11,512 nt of DNA from JBFHES01 sp041584015 (GCA_041584015.1 JBFHES010000151.1:1-11512), one strand, 5' to 3'; counted from the first letter of the stretch, positions 1 to 7,353 are shown. A program made the numbers and translations. The notes: generated by a model not told the origin, from the sequence alone.

Positions 1-1242
1 ACCAAAAAGGTTATTTACCTGAAGCTTGATGTAATTTGTTTGACGGCTTATGGTTCCAGCAATGAGAGGTGGAATAAATGATTGTTCTTGCTTTGAGGAA
101 ATTATGTAGGATCTTAGCTTGCCCTGTTTGTTTACAACAGCTAAAGTATCCAGACTGGCAGAATAGTCGATGCTCTTGAAGATTGGCTCTTCAATCACTT
201 CACCCATAATGTTGTGTATTCCCCACATACCATTTTGCCTGGCCAGAATAAACTCTGATGTTATTTCTATCTTGTCGAATTCAGTTGCCAAACAGGTATT
301 CCCATTAGGGTATAACAATCCATAATGCTGCTCTTTTTGAATACGGATGTAATTGTCGTTAATTTGATAGGGTGCATGCTCAAACCAAGTGTTCAGCACA
401 ATATTTCCAGCTGTATTAATCAGTGCATATTTATGGTCTTTAACGGCTAGCATTAGGTGATTGTATTTAATCGGATGGCGCATGACACGTTTCCGTGATG
501 CTTTAAAATATTTCGATGGTACTTCCCAAATACTGTCCAACTCAATGGGGTGGATCAGCTTTCCTTTTTTATCAATAATGCCGATTTTAGAACCCTGGGA
601 AATGGCGTACATGGATTTGCCTAGTGGGGCAAAATAATTATAAATGGGTGGATGTATTAATTGCTTTTTATTCGCGTCGTATAGGCCTCTGAATCTCTTT
701 TTCGAGTATACGAAAATGGTGTCATTGTCTTCCTTGTTCAATGGTTGTATGTCAGATGTTGGAAAAATAGCACCGGTAATAATTTGATCCTTATTGTCTA
801 TAATTCCCCATTTATCGCCAAGCTTGTATATAAACATGGTGCAATGATCAAGTGGTTTAATTTCATTGTACTTAGGCTTGGTTATTACAGAACAATTATT
901 CGCATACAGAATCCCGTGCTTGTTGTTTTGTTTGACAATGTAAAAACTGGTGCAGTATGAACTTGGGTAAATATTACTATACGGGTATTCAATAAATTCA
1001 TAAGTCGGTTCCAGAATGAATTTTCCCTTCTTGTCTATAATCCCAAATTTATTCCCAAGGCTAACAATAGCTTTATCATTGATGAATTTTTCAGCGGTAT
1101 CGAAGATGGGCTCAATAATCCACTTTCCATCATAATCTCTGTAGCCATACAAACAAGTTTTAATGTCTGAAGATGGACTGTGTTGTGCCTTGGTTTGCAA
1201 AACGATAAGTGAGCATATGATTAGCAGAAGAACGGTTCTCAT
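1..1242 (-). CDS. Secreted WG-repeat protein, 3' end cut by window edge
   Basis: The frame is open from the ATG at 1242 to base 1 (414 codons, no stop), so the C-terminus lies outside the window. Residues 1-20 form a signal peptide ending in KAQ, suggesting export across the inner membrane. The rest is a chain of WG repeats, roughly 40-60 residues each, with cores such as NKFGIIDKKGKFI, DKWGIIDNKDQII, SKIGIIDKKGKLI and GMWGIHNIMGEVI, each usually followed by 'xPxY/F'. It aligns almost end to end with the WG gene just upstream (for example TGAIFPT against TGSIFPT, and NTAGNIVLNTWF against DTSGTIIRNTWF), so the two are tandem paralogues. Only 17 bp separate the upstream stop from this ATG, with no room for a separate promoter, so they should be co-transcribed. 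WG-repeat proteins are common in Bacteroidota. Their biochemical role is not established and I assign none. Confidence 0.9.
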   Translation of the reverse strand, partial: MRTVLLLIICSLIVLQTKAQHSPSSDIKTCLYGYRDYDGKWIIEPIFDTAEKFINDKAIVSLGNKFGIIDKKGKFILEPTYEFIEYPYSNIYPSSYCTSFYIVKQNNKHGILYANNCSVITKPKYNEIKPLDHCTMFIYKLGDKWGIIDNKDQIITGAIFPTSDIQPLNKEDNDTIFVYSKKRFRGLYDANKKQLIHPPIYNYFAPLGKSMYAISQGSKIGIIDKKGKLIHPIELDSIWEVPSKYFKASRKRVMRHPIKYNHLMLAVKDHKYALINTAGNIVLNTWFEHAPYQINDNYIRIQKEQHYGLLYPNGNTCLATEFDKIEITSEFILARQNGMWGIHNIMGEVIEEPIFKSIDYSASLDTLAVVNKQGKLRSYIISSKQEQSFIPPLIAGTISRQTNYIKLQVNNLFG

Positions 1243-1259
1243 TAATTTAGGCTTTGCAT

Positions 1260-3797
1260 TTATGGTTGTAAGTTCTTTATCATATCTCGAAGTATTCCTT
1301 GCTCCGGAATAAACTCAAGCAATTCAATTAATGGAATGGTAACAATTGGGCTTAATCCATCATATTTTGTTTCTACCCAACAAGTAATCGACTCGCTATG
1401 TAATTCAATTGTTGACTCTTCATTGATAATGAATTTTTTATTTAAGTTGCTTCCATCACTATCAATATCTTCATCTTTTATGGCTGCTAAAGTCTTAGCT
1501 GAAAGGAAACTCCAAAGTTTATCCGATTTTAGAAATAAGTCGATTGGATTTATGCCAACCAGATTGCTGTCAACTAATTGAAAATAATTAATGAAAGTTG
1601 CTTCACCATGATGGTTGCCACTGTATTCTTCGTTTTGAACTGATTTAATGAGATTAGGTGCTACGTGTCCCAGACTTAAATGTGTTTCGGTAAAACTGCC
1701 ATACCATGGGGCATAACCATAATCCGGCTCTTCGTTAACAAAAGAGGCATCAAGGTATTGAATGCAAGCATTGTTATGGCTCTGGCGATAGGAATCGTTG
1801 TATTTGTCGTAAAAGTGTCCGCTGGAAAGTATTCTGAGTGCATTTTCCTCTGTAGCTTGCTGTTGCATTAAAATGAATTTGTATAGTATCCAATCATCAA
1901 CATCGCTTTCATGAACAGCATTATCTATTTGTTGTGTTTCATTTAGAAACAGCATCATGTTACGAGTTTGAGCAGGAGTAATGGCGCCAAAATCAGCGCA
2001 CATTTCACCGGATAAATAACAGAGACCCCATTCATTTCCCTTTGATATTAGTAATCGTTGATTGCCAACTTTTCGGGGAAGCGTATTGGATATAGCTGGA
2101 AATACTTGTTTGCCACTGTCATTAATAAATGTGTATAATCCATTCTCAAGTTGAATGTAATGACTGGCATCAAGTAAATAAGATGACCCCAGCACCTTAG
2201 CGCCCGGTGGAGAAATTTGCCCTTTACGAATGTCAAACAGTGTTAAGGTACCCAATGTATCCTGCATCAGAAACGGATTTGAGAATTCAAAGTCGCAAGC
2301 CTCGTATATTCTTTCATATTTCGAAACAAAGAATGGAAAGTCATATTCACAAGGAACAGTAATTGTTCCATCAATATTTGCCACACCCCATTTCCCGTCT
2401 TTAATAATCCAGAAAGCTTGACTGGAAATGTTTATAAGCGTATCGTATTCAAATTCAATAAGCGTTTCAAATGTGGTGCTCATTACGCCATAGTTACCTG
2501 CTCTGTTTTGAGCAAGAATAAACTCCTCATCCAGAATTTCAGGTATATATTTGTACTCAGGGGCCAACAGTTGTTGAAACATTGAATTAAAATAACCATA
2601 ATGCCCATTAATCTTTAGACGTGCCGCTTTATGTCCATTAAGGGCTCCCATGTTATCATAATCAAATTCCAGCTCAATTTCACGTTTATGTTTTAAAGAG
2701 TAGGATTTCAGTTCGTTCTCTTGGGTCATTATTATAATGCCATTCTCGCCATAGCCATAATCGGCAGCTTTATAAACCGGATCAGTTATTCGTTTTGTAT
2801 TATCATCAAGTAAACCCCACAGACCTTCTAGTTTGTAGATGAAGAAATTTTCATGATAAGAAAGCTCCTCATAGATTGGTTCAGTGTCGGTACTACCAAA
2901 CGGATCGTAAATGCCATACTTCCCGGCTTCATAATATATGTAGCGATTTTCATCAAACAGGCTTGGGTGCTTTCCAAACCAAGTATTGCGTATAATTGTA
3001 CCGCTCGTATCTATTAAGGCAAATGAATCTTCTTTATGCAGAATAAGTACCCCATAAGTTTTAAATGCCTCTTCTGGTTTGGTGGGGAACTGTCGTGGTG
3101 CAGAATTGCTTATTTGATCGATATTAAAGTCTTGAATGATATTTAAGTTTTCATCAAGAAGTCCGTGCTTATCGTTAAGGGTAATGTCATATAAGTTGTT
3201 GTGTAGTTCATCAATGTCGGTGTAAACTGGGGGAGTATGAATTATATGTCCGTTTAGGTCATAAATTCCCCATTTCCTTTTCTCTTTAAATGCTACCAGA
3301 TTTTTTAATGATTTGTTGTAATAAAAATAGGATTCTGTTGGGAATATCGAGCCTGTTAGAACCCTCCCATTAATGCTAATGATACCCCATTTGTCGCCCC
3401 ATTTGTAACTAAGAAAGTCATTACGAGAGAATTTTCTTATTTCAAGATATCTTGGACTGATCAGTATTTTACCATTTGGCGTTGCTAAACCAAACTTGCC
3501 ATGTTTTTCGATGATGACAAAACCGGAATCTCTATTCTCGATTGAAGTATAGGCTAAATCGATCAGGTAATTCCCGGCAGTATCTATTAACCCATATAAG
3601 GAGTCTATTTTAACAACGGCCGTTTTATTTCTAAAATGTAAGGCCGAGTTAAATTGAGGTTCAATAAGCCATGTGCCGCGGCCATCGGTATAACCAAATT
3701 TTTTGGTACGGCTATCGTGCTTACGATATTGTGCCAAACAATCACCAAAAGAGATAAGCAGAATTGTTATGAGTAATAATTTGCCGAAAGTCTTCAT
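1260..3797 (-). CDS. Secreted WG-repeat protein with DUF3298-like C-terminus
   Basis: This 845-residue protein starts at ATG 3797. Residues 1-23 are a signal peptide (hydrophobic run, then CLAQ). The Cys at 20 is not in a good lipobox (FGDC), so signal peptidase I cleavage is more likely than lipidation. From about residue 33 to 610 there are some 14-16 WG repeats (KKFGYTDGRGTWLIEPQF, DKWGIISINGRVL, RKWGIYDLNGHII, GKWGVANIDGTIT, NEWGLCYLSGEM), several degenerate. From about 650 the repeats stop. The end (about 730-830) has the pattern of DUF3298/RsiV-type domains: a 'SLGH' strand, 'INYFQLVDSNLVGINPIDLF', and a late 'ESITCWVETKYDGLSPIVTIPLIELLEF' strand. That domain call is from memory of the family and is tentative. 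It is probably periplasmic or at the surface. The promoter region upstream is a duplicated copy of the sequence downstream of metG. Function unknown. Confidence 0.93.
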   Translation of the reverse strand: MKTFGKLLLITILLISFGDCLAQYRKHDSRTKKFGYTDGRGTWLIEPQFNSALHFRNKTAVVKIDSLYGLIDTAGNYLIDLAYTSIENRDSGFVIIEKHGKFGLATPNGKILISPRYLEIRKFSRNDFLSYKWGDKWGIISINGRVLTGSIFPTESYFYYNKSLKNLVAFKEKRKWGIYDLNGHIIHTPPVYTDIDELHNNLYDITLNDKHGLLDENLNIIQDFNIDQISNSAPRQFPTKPEEAFKTYGVLILHKEDSFALIDTSGTIIRNTWFGKHPSLFDENRYIYYEAGKYGIYDPFGSTDTEPIYEELSYHENFFIYKLEGLWGLLDDNTKRITDPVYKAADYGYGENGIIIMTQENELKSYSLKHKREIELEFDYDNMGALNGHKAARLKINGHYGYFNSMFQQLLAPEYKYIPEILDEEFILAQNRAGNYGVMSTTFETLIEFEYDTLINISSQAFWIIKDGKWGVANIDGTITVPCEYDFPFFVSKYERIYEACDFEFSNPFLMQDTLGTLTLFDIRKGQISPPGAKVLGSSYLLDASHYIQLENGLYTFINDSGKQVFPAISNTLPRKVGNQRLLISKGNEWGLCYLSGEMCADFGAITPAQTRNMMLFLNETQQIDNAVHESDVDDWILYKFILMQQQATEENALRILSSGHFYDKYNDSYRQSHNNACIQYLDASFVNEEPDYGYAPWYGSFTETHLSLGHVAPNLIKSVQNEEYSGNHHGEATFINYFQLVDSNLVGINPIDLFLKSDKLWSFLSAKTLAAIKDEDIDSDGSNLNKKFIINEESTIELHSESITCWVETKYDGLSPIVTIPLIELLEFIPEQGILRDMIKNLQP

Positions 3798-3820
3798 GTT
3801 GTTCAGTTATATTGCTGATT

Positions 3821-3880
3821 AGTGACAAGTTGCTTAATGATTGTAAATGTATCAATTGTTTTTTGGATTATGGAGTGGCC
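3821..3880 (-). promoter_or_regulatory. Putative promoter of the WG-repeat genes (copy A)
   Basis: This lies between the terminator at 3887-3917 and the WG start at 3797. The minus strand contains TACATTTA, one mismatch from the Bacteroidota -7 consensus TAnnTTTG. The surrounding sequence (TTGATACATTTACAATCATT) is almost unchanged in a second copy near 5195-5215, whereas the DNA around it has drifted, which is what a functional element would show. No clear -33 TTTG at the right distance was found. Moderate to low confidence. Confidence 0.4.
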
Positions 3881-3886
3881 GGAAAC

Positions 3887-3917
3887 AAAAATCCCATGCT
3901 CAAAATGAACATGGGAT
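3887..3917 (-). terminator. Intrinsic terminator after the lipoprotein/membrane operon
   Basis: The minus strand has a 12-bp stem, ATCCCATGTTCA / TGAGCATGGGAT (one G-T pair), with a 3-base loop (stem 3891-3917), followed by TTTTG. It is nearly identical to the metG terminator at 5242-5273 and arose by the same duplication. Here it separates the 4082-4944 operon from the WG-gene promoter. Confidence 0.85.
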
Positions 3918-3919
3918 TT

Positions 3920-4051
3920 TTAAATTCTTTTATCTAATCTTCGAACCAATTTGAATTCTACCAGTTCTGAATATGCATAGTTTTTATAGCGGGTAGCAGA
4001 AGAATCCTCCCACTGAATTGGATTATAAAAAGCGCTTGGCTCATTCCTAGG
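3920..4051 (-). pseudogene. Possible 3' gene remnant, 43 codons
   Basis: A minus-strand frame without a start codon runs from just after a TGA at 4052-4054 to TAA at 3920-3922. It reads NEPSAFYNPIQWEDSS, then ATRYKNYAYSELVEFKLVRR, ending LDKRI. Residue composition and codon choice look like real coding DNA, and it ends directly before the terminator, as a gene's C-terminus would. I do not recognise the family. Against this, its last 12 codons overlap the stretch that resembles the metG 3' end in another frame, so part of the match to a coding pattern may be accidental. It could be the tail of a gene lost when the operon at 4082-4944 arrived. Confidence 0.35.
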
Positions 4052-4081
4052 TCAACTGAATTTTTAAAAATCGGAAATTGC

Positions 4082-4468
4082 TCAGTTTTCATAAAGTAAT
4101 ATTGAGTGAAACACTAGAAAAAAAACTATAATTGTAAGAATAATATAAAACCGAGAAATAATATTAATCTTTCTTATAGCGATTTTATTACCACCGTATC
4201 TGCTTGATAAGTTTACAAATCTCTTGGACTTAATAAAGTATAACCAGTTTACACCTATTAAAACTAGACAAAACACTACGATTTCAAACAACCAAGCACT
4301 TTTTATATCAGGTAAAGAAAAAAACATCCAAACCGTAGTTAGATTCATAATCTCAAGTGACGACAATAACATAATACTGGCAATCTTTGGATCGGCAAAA
4401 TGAGCGCTATAACCTTTTGTAGATCTCTCTACTGAATAGCGATATAGGAAATAGAATATTTTACTCAT
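4082..4468 (-). CDS. Small multi-pass membrane protein, unknown function
   Basis: This 128-residue protein has three clear hydrophobic segments: about 29-50 (ASIMLLSSLEIMNLTTVWMFF), 59-77 (WLFEIVVFCLVLIGVNWLY) and 104-125 (IISRFYIILTIIVFFLVFHSI). The loops are basic (KSKRFVNLSSRYGGNKIAIRK), consistent with an inner-membrane protein. I do not recognise the family. The ATG (4468-4466) shares its A with the TAA stop of the upstream lipoprotein gene (TAATG), so the two are probably translationally coupled. The coding sequence is visibly more AT-rich than metG or hutH, suggesting later acquisition. The downstream spacer ends in a terminator at 3887-3917. Confidence 0.8.
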   Translation of the reverse strand: MSKIFYFLYRYSVERSTKGYSAHFADPKIASIMLLSSLEIMNLTTVWMFFSLPDIKSAWLFEIVVFCLVLIGVNWLYFIKSKRFVNLSSRYGGNKIAIRKINIISRFYIILTIIVFFLVFHSILLYEN

Positions 4469-4944
4469 TAGTTTAAAGTATTTCCAGGCATATCTTGCAG
4501 TCCTCTTACGTATTCTGTAAATATTCTTGCCTTTGTGTGATTTGGATTTATCTCTAGCGCTTTCTGGTAGTAATAGAAGGCTTTTGTAAAGACCATCTGC
4601 CTTTCATAATTTATGCCTATATTAAAATAGGCATCATCAATTCGATAGTCATATTTAATAGCATTTTGAAAATCTTTTGTTGAATCAATGCACTTTGAAA
4701 TTTTCGCATTACAAAAACCCCTTTTATAAAAAACTTCACCATCAGTACTGTCTATAGCTAGAATTAAAGTTAATTGCTTCTTTGCTTCTAAATATTTTTT
4801 TGAATTGAATAATTCATAAGCACTAGACTTTAGAGTTAATAATTCCGTCGAATCTTGACTATGCTTAAGCACCTGTTTTTCTTTGGAAACACATGAAGAT
4901 AACAGGCTAATACATATAAAAATAACAAACTTAACTTTCATCAT
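4468..4944 (-). CDS. TPR-repeat lipoprotein
   Basis: This 158-residue protein begins with a lipoprotein signal: two Met, a Lys, a hydrophobic run, then the lipobox LSSC with Cys18 as the expected lipidated residue. Mature residues from about 38 form roughly three tetratricopeptide repeats: AYELFNSKKYLEAKKQLTLI, then EVFYKRGFCNAKISKCIDSTK, then AYFNIGINYERQMVFTKAFY and YYQKALEINPNHTKAR, a textbook TPR ending. TPRs bind other proteins, so it probably serves as a membrane-anchored scaffold. The partner is unknown, though the overlapping small membrane protein downstream is the natural candidate. No Shine-Dalgarno is visible; ATG 4944 or the adjacent ATG 4941 could be the start. AT-rich like its partner. 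Confidence 0.88.
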   Translation of the reverse strand: MMKVKFVIFICISLLSSCVSKEKQVLKHSQDSTELLTLKSSAYELFNSKKYLEAKKQLTLILAIDSTDGEVFYKRGFCNAKISKCIDSTKDFQNAIKYDYRIDDAYFNIGINYERQMVFTKAFYYYQKALEINPNHTKARIFTEYVRGLQDMPGNTLN

Positions 4945-5113
4945 AACAAATTAATTATTAGATTTTTTTAATCTCATTGCTCGCAATTCCTGTTGCGTAA
5001 GGATTTCTATAAGTAATTACTACTAAAATTTCCCGGCCATGATAACATATGTGATGACCCAACAAATCTCTCATTTAATTATAATAAGCAATGCTTACTC
5101 CTAATTGTCTGCT

Positions 5114-5152
5114 TCAACTTGCTATTAATATTATTTTACTAAAGAGCTTCAT
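5114..5152 (-). pseudogene. Relic start of a third WG-repeat gene
   Basis: The minus strand reads MKLFSKIILIAS and then TGA. This matches the first residues of the intact WG protein at 3797 (MKTFGKLLLIT), and the DNA upstream of both ATGs is homologous over more than 100 bp. The sequence past the stop shows no WG-repeat coding potential, so only the promoter and signal-peptide start of a former WG gene remain. The alternative, that the promoter block was copied without ever having a full gene behind it, cannot be excluded. Confidence 0.55.
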
Positions 5153-5241
5153 GTTGTGTTGATAAAATGATAAATAGTGCCAAGTTGCTTAATGATTGTA
5201 AATATATCAATAGTTTTTTTGGATTTGTGTTTGGTCTGAAC

Positions 5242-5273
5242 AAAAAATCCCATGCTCAAATTGAACATGGGAT
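5242..5273 (-). terminator. Intrinsic terminator of metG
   Basis: The stem is ATCCCATGTTCA / TGAGCATGGGAT (12 bp, one G-T pair) with a 3-base loop (5247-5273), followed on the minus strand by a run of T. It sits 44 bp after the metG stop. Confidence 0.88.
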
Positions 5274-5290
5274 CTTTTAAGTCTTTTATC

Positions 5291-5306
5291 TAGAATCTAG
5301 ATTCTA
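5291..5306. repeat. Perfect 16-bp palindrome after metG
   Basis: TAGAATCTAGATTCTA is its own reverse complement. It belongs to a 31-bp segment (about 5293-5323) absent from the otherwise homologous copy at 3931-3943, and is followed by TCTAATATCT (5303-5312), a 10-mer found in other spacers of the window. Confidence 0.7.
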
Positions 5307-5316
5307 ATATCTTCTT

Positions 5317-7353
5317 CTAGCTAATCTTTGAACCGTTTTTGAATTTTTTGGCTGGTTCCATAAAACAAAGTTCGCCATCGGAGTTTTCGGCCATTAGAAT
5401 CATACCTTGAGATTCTATTCCTTTAATTTTTCGTGGAGCAAGGTTTACCAAAATACTTACTTGCTTTCCGATAATGTCTTCAGCTTTGTAGTACTCTGCA
5501 ATTCCTGATACAACTGTTCTTTTATCGATTCCAGTGTCGATTAACAATTTTAGTAGTTTTTTCGTTTTCGGAACCTTTTCAGCTTCCAGAATGGTTCCCA
5601 GTCGAATGTCTTGTGCTGTAAAGTTTTCGAATGTTACATTCTCCTTTTGAGGTTCTGCAACGGCATTCTTCTCTTCGTTTGCTTTTTTGGTAGCCAGTAA
5701 TTTATTTACCTGAGCCGCTACCACACTGTCTTCAATTTTCTCGAAAAGCAAGCCGGGTTTGTTTATTTGATGTCCTGATTTTAATAAATCACTTTTACCT
5801 ATTTCTTCCCATCCATATTTGTCAAGGTTAAGGAATCCGAATAATTTTTCAGATGTAAATGGTAAGAATGGCTCCATTAAACCGGCAAGATTAGCAGTAA
5901 TCTGCAAGGCTACGTACATTAGCTCTTTTGTCTTTTCAGGATCAGTTTTAACCAACTTCCAAGGTTCGGTATCTGCTAAATATTTGTTTCCAAGTTTCGC
6001 TAAGCCCATTGCCTCTTTCAGCGCTTCACGGAATTTGAAATCTTCCAGATTACTCTCAACGCGTTCTTTGTATCCTATTATTTTATCAAGTGTTTCCTTT
6101 TCAAGACCGCTTAATTCCGCAACTTCAGGAATAATGCCTTTGTAATATTTTTGTGTAAGTACCAGTGCTCTGTTTACGAAGTTTCCAAAGTCGGCAACCA
6201 GCTCGTTGTTATTCCTCGATTGAAAATCTTTCCAGGTAAAATCGTTGTCCTTGGTCTCAGGCATTGTTGCGGTAAGTGCATATCTCAGCACATCCTGCTT
6301 GCCAGGGAAATCTTCCAGGTACTCGTGTAACCAAACTGCCCAATTTTTAGAAGTAGAAATTTTATCACCTTCCAGATTTAGGAATTCGTTGGCAGGAACA
6401 TTATCTGGTAAGTTGTAACTTCCATCAGCTTTTAACATTGCCGGGAAAATGATACAATGGAATACAATATTGTCTTTACCAATAAAATGAATCAATCGAG
6501 AGTCTTCATCCTTCCAGTACTTCTCCCAATCGGGTGTTAAGTCTTTTGTGGCTGAAATATATCCAATAGGTGCATCGAACCACACATATAATACCTTGCC
6601 GTCTGCCCCTTCAACAGGAACAGGTACACCCCAGTTCAGGTCGCGAGTTACAGCTCTTGGAGCTAAACCAATGTCTCTAATCCACGATTTGCACTGACCA
6701 TACACATTTGATTTCCATTCCTTATGTCCTTCAAGAATCCATTCGTCAAGAAAATCAGAATATTTGTCAAGTGGCAGGTACCAGTGTTTTGTTTCTTTTA
6801 ATTGAGGTACAGCACCGGTTATTGCTGATTTGGGATTAATCAATTCATTTGCGCTCAAGGTAGTTCCACATTTTTCGCACTGATCGCCATAGGCTGATTC
6901 GTTAGCACAATGCGGACAAGTGCCGGTTACATATCGATCAGCTAAAAATTGATCAGCTTCCACATCGTAAAGTTGTTCATTGGTTTTCTCAATGAAAGCG
7001 CCTTTGTTGTATAATATCTGGAAAAACTCAGAAGCGGTTTCGAAATGAGTTTTACTTGATGTTCGGGAGTAAATATCGAAAGTAATGCCAAAATCGGCAA
7101 AGGCCTTTTTAATAATGCCGTTGTATTTATCTACCACGTCTTGTGGCGAAATACCTTCGTTCTTAGCCTTAATGGTAATTGGTACACCGTGTTCATCCGA
7201 ACCGCAAATCATTTTTACGTCCTTGCCCTTTAAGCGCAAATAACGCACATAAATATCGGCAGGTACGTAAACACCCGCCAGGTGACCAATGTGAACCGGA
7301 CCGTTAGCGTATGGTAAAGCACAGGTAACAAGATGTCTTTTATATTCTTTCAT
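5317..7353 (-). CDS. metG: Methionine--tRNA ligase, with C-terminal tRNA-binding domain
   Basis: Charges tRNA-Met with methionine in the cytoplasm, for initiation and elongation. The 678 residues are the normal length for the dimeric form. Class I signatures are present: HIGH at 21-24 (within PYANGPVHIGHLAG) and the KMSKS equivalent KISTS at 331-335. The zinc knuckle has four cysteines (146, 149, 159, 162). WFDAPIGYISATK (258-270) is the conserved methionine-pocket region. A helical anticodon-binding domain follows to about 540, then a Lys/Glu/Ala linker, and an EMAP/Trbp111-type tRNA-binding OB fold from about 571 to the end (FTAQDIRLGTILEAEKVP, VVSGIAEYY, NLAPRKIKGIESQGM). ATG 7353 is supported by GGAGA 7 bp upstream and the promoter just before it. 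The last codon and stop lie in a repeat insert (see findings). Confidence 0.98.
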   Translation of the reverse strand: MKEYKRHLVTCALPYANGPVHIGHLAGVYVPADIYVRYLRLKGKDVKMICGSDEHGVPITIKAKNEGISPQDVVDKYNGIIKKAFADFGITFDIYSRTSSKTHFETASEFFQILYNKGAFIEKTNEQLYDVEADQFLADRYVTGTCPHCANESAYGDQCEKCGTTLSANELINPKSAITGAVPQLKETKHWYLPLDKYSDFLDEWILEGHKEWKSNVYGQCKSWIRDIGLAPRAVTRDLNWGVPVPVEGADGKVLYVWFDAPIGYISATKDLTPDWEKYWKDEDSRLIHFIGKDNIVFHCIIFPAMLKADGSYNLPDNVPANEFLNLEGDKISTSKNWAVWLHEYLEDFPGKQDVLRYALTATMPETKDNDFTWKDFQSRNNNELVADFGNFVNRALVLTQKYYKGIIPEVAELSGLEKETLDKIIGYKERVESNLEDFKFREALKEAMGLAKLGNKYLADTEPWKLVKTDPEKTKELMYVALQITANLAGLMEPFLPFTSEKLFGFLNLDKYGWEEIGKSDLLKSGHQINKPGLLFEKIEDSVVAAQVNKLLATKKANEEKNAVAEPQKENVTFENFTAQDIRLGTILEAEKVPKTKKLLKLLIDTGIDKRTVVSGIAEYYKAEDIIGKQVSILVNLAPRKIKGIESQGMILMAENSDGELCFMEPAKKFKNGSKIS

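Larger units (their letters stand above)
3762..3957 (-). repeat. Direct repeat copy A: metG end/terminator/promoter/WG start
   Basis: This is one of two direct copies; the other is about 5117-5345. On the minus strand the order is: about 26 bp resembling the last codons of metG (AATTCAAA..GGTTCGAAGATTAG, with one base missing), the hairpin terminator, an A-rich spacer, a promoter-like block, and the first codons of the WG gene (MKTFGKLLLI here, MKLFSKIILI in the other copy). The copies share long identical stretches, such as AGTTGCTTAATGATTGTAAA. Copy A lacks a 31-bp palindromic insert present in copy B. Confidence 0.75.
4945..5316. other. 372-bp spacer between metG and the TPR lipoprotein
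   Basis: No convincing intact gene. From right to left it holds a palindromic repeat just after the metG stop, the metG terminator, a promoter-like block, the start of a dead WG gene (5114-5152), and an AT-rich stretch with a small hairpin (CGCAA / TTGCG, 4982-4997). A 38-codon minus-strand frame (4958-5074) and a 21-codon frame ending 7 bp before the lipoprotein start (4951-5016) are present but not convincing as genes. Confidence 0.7.
5117..5345 (-). repeat. Direct repeat copy B: metG end/terminator/promoter/WG start
   Basis: This partner of the repeat at 3762-3957 is in the same orientation. It contains the true 3' end of metG, its terminator, the conserved TTGATATATTTACAATCATT promoter block and the relic WG start. 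It is longer than copy A mainly because of a 31-bp insert at about 5293-5323. Confidence 0.75.

Noticed and set aside
745..960. Plus-strand open frames opposite the WG genes, metG, hutH and hisS (such as this one)
   Set aside because: All lie antisense to genes with clear family motifs, and their translations show no domain; they are shadows.
1260..3797. Lipoprotein anchor for the WG protein (Cys20)
   Set aside because: FGDC does not fit the lipobox [LVI][AST][GAS]C; a cut after LAQ is more likely.
4958..5074. 38-codon minus-strand frame upstream of the lipoprotein
   Set aside because: It has no recognisable family or ribosome binding site, and overlaps a second short frame that looks equally coding-like; more likely repeat DNA.
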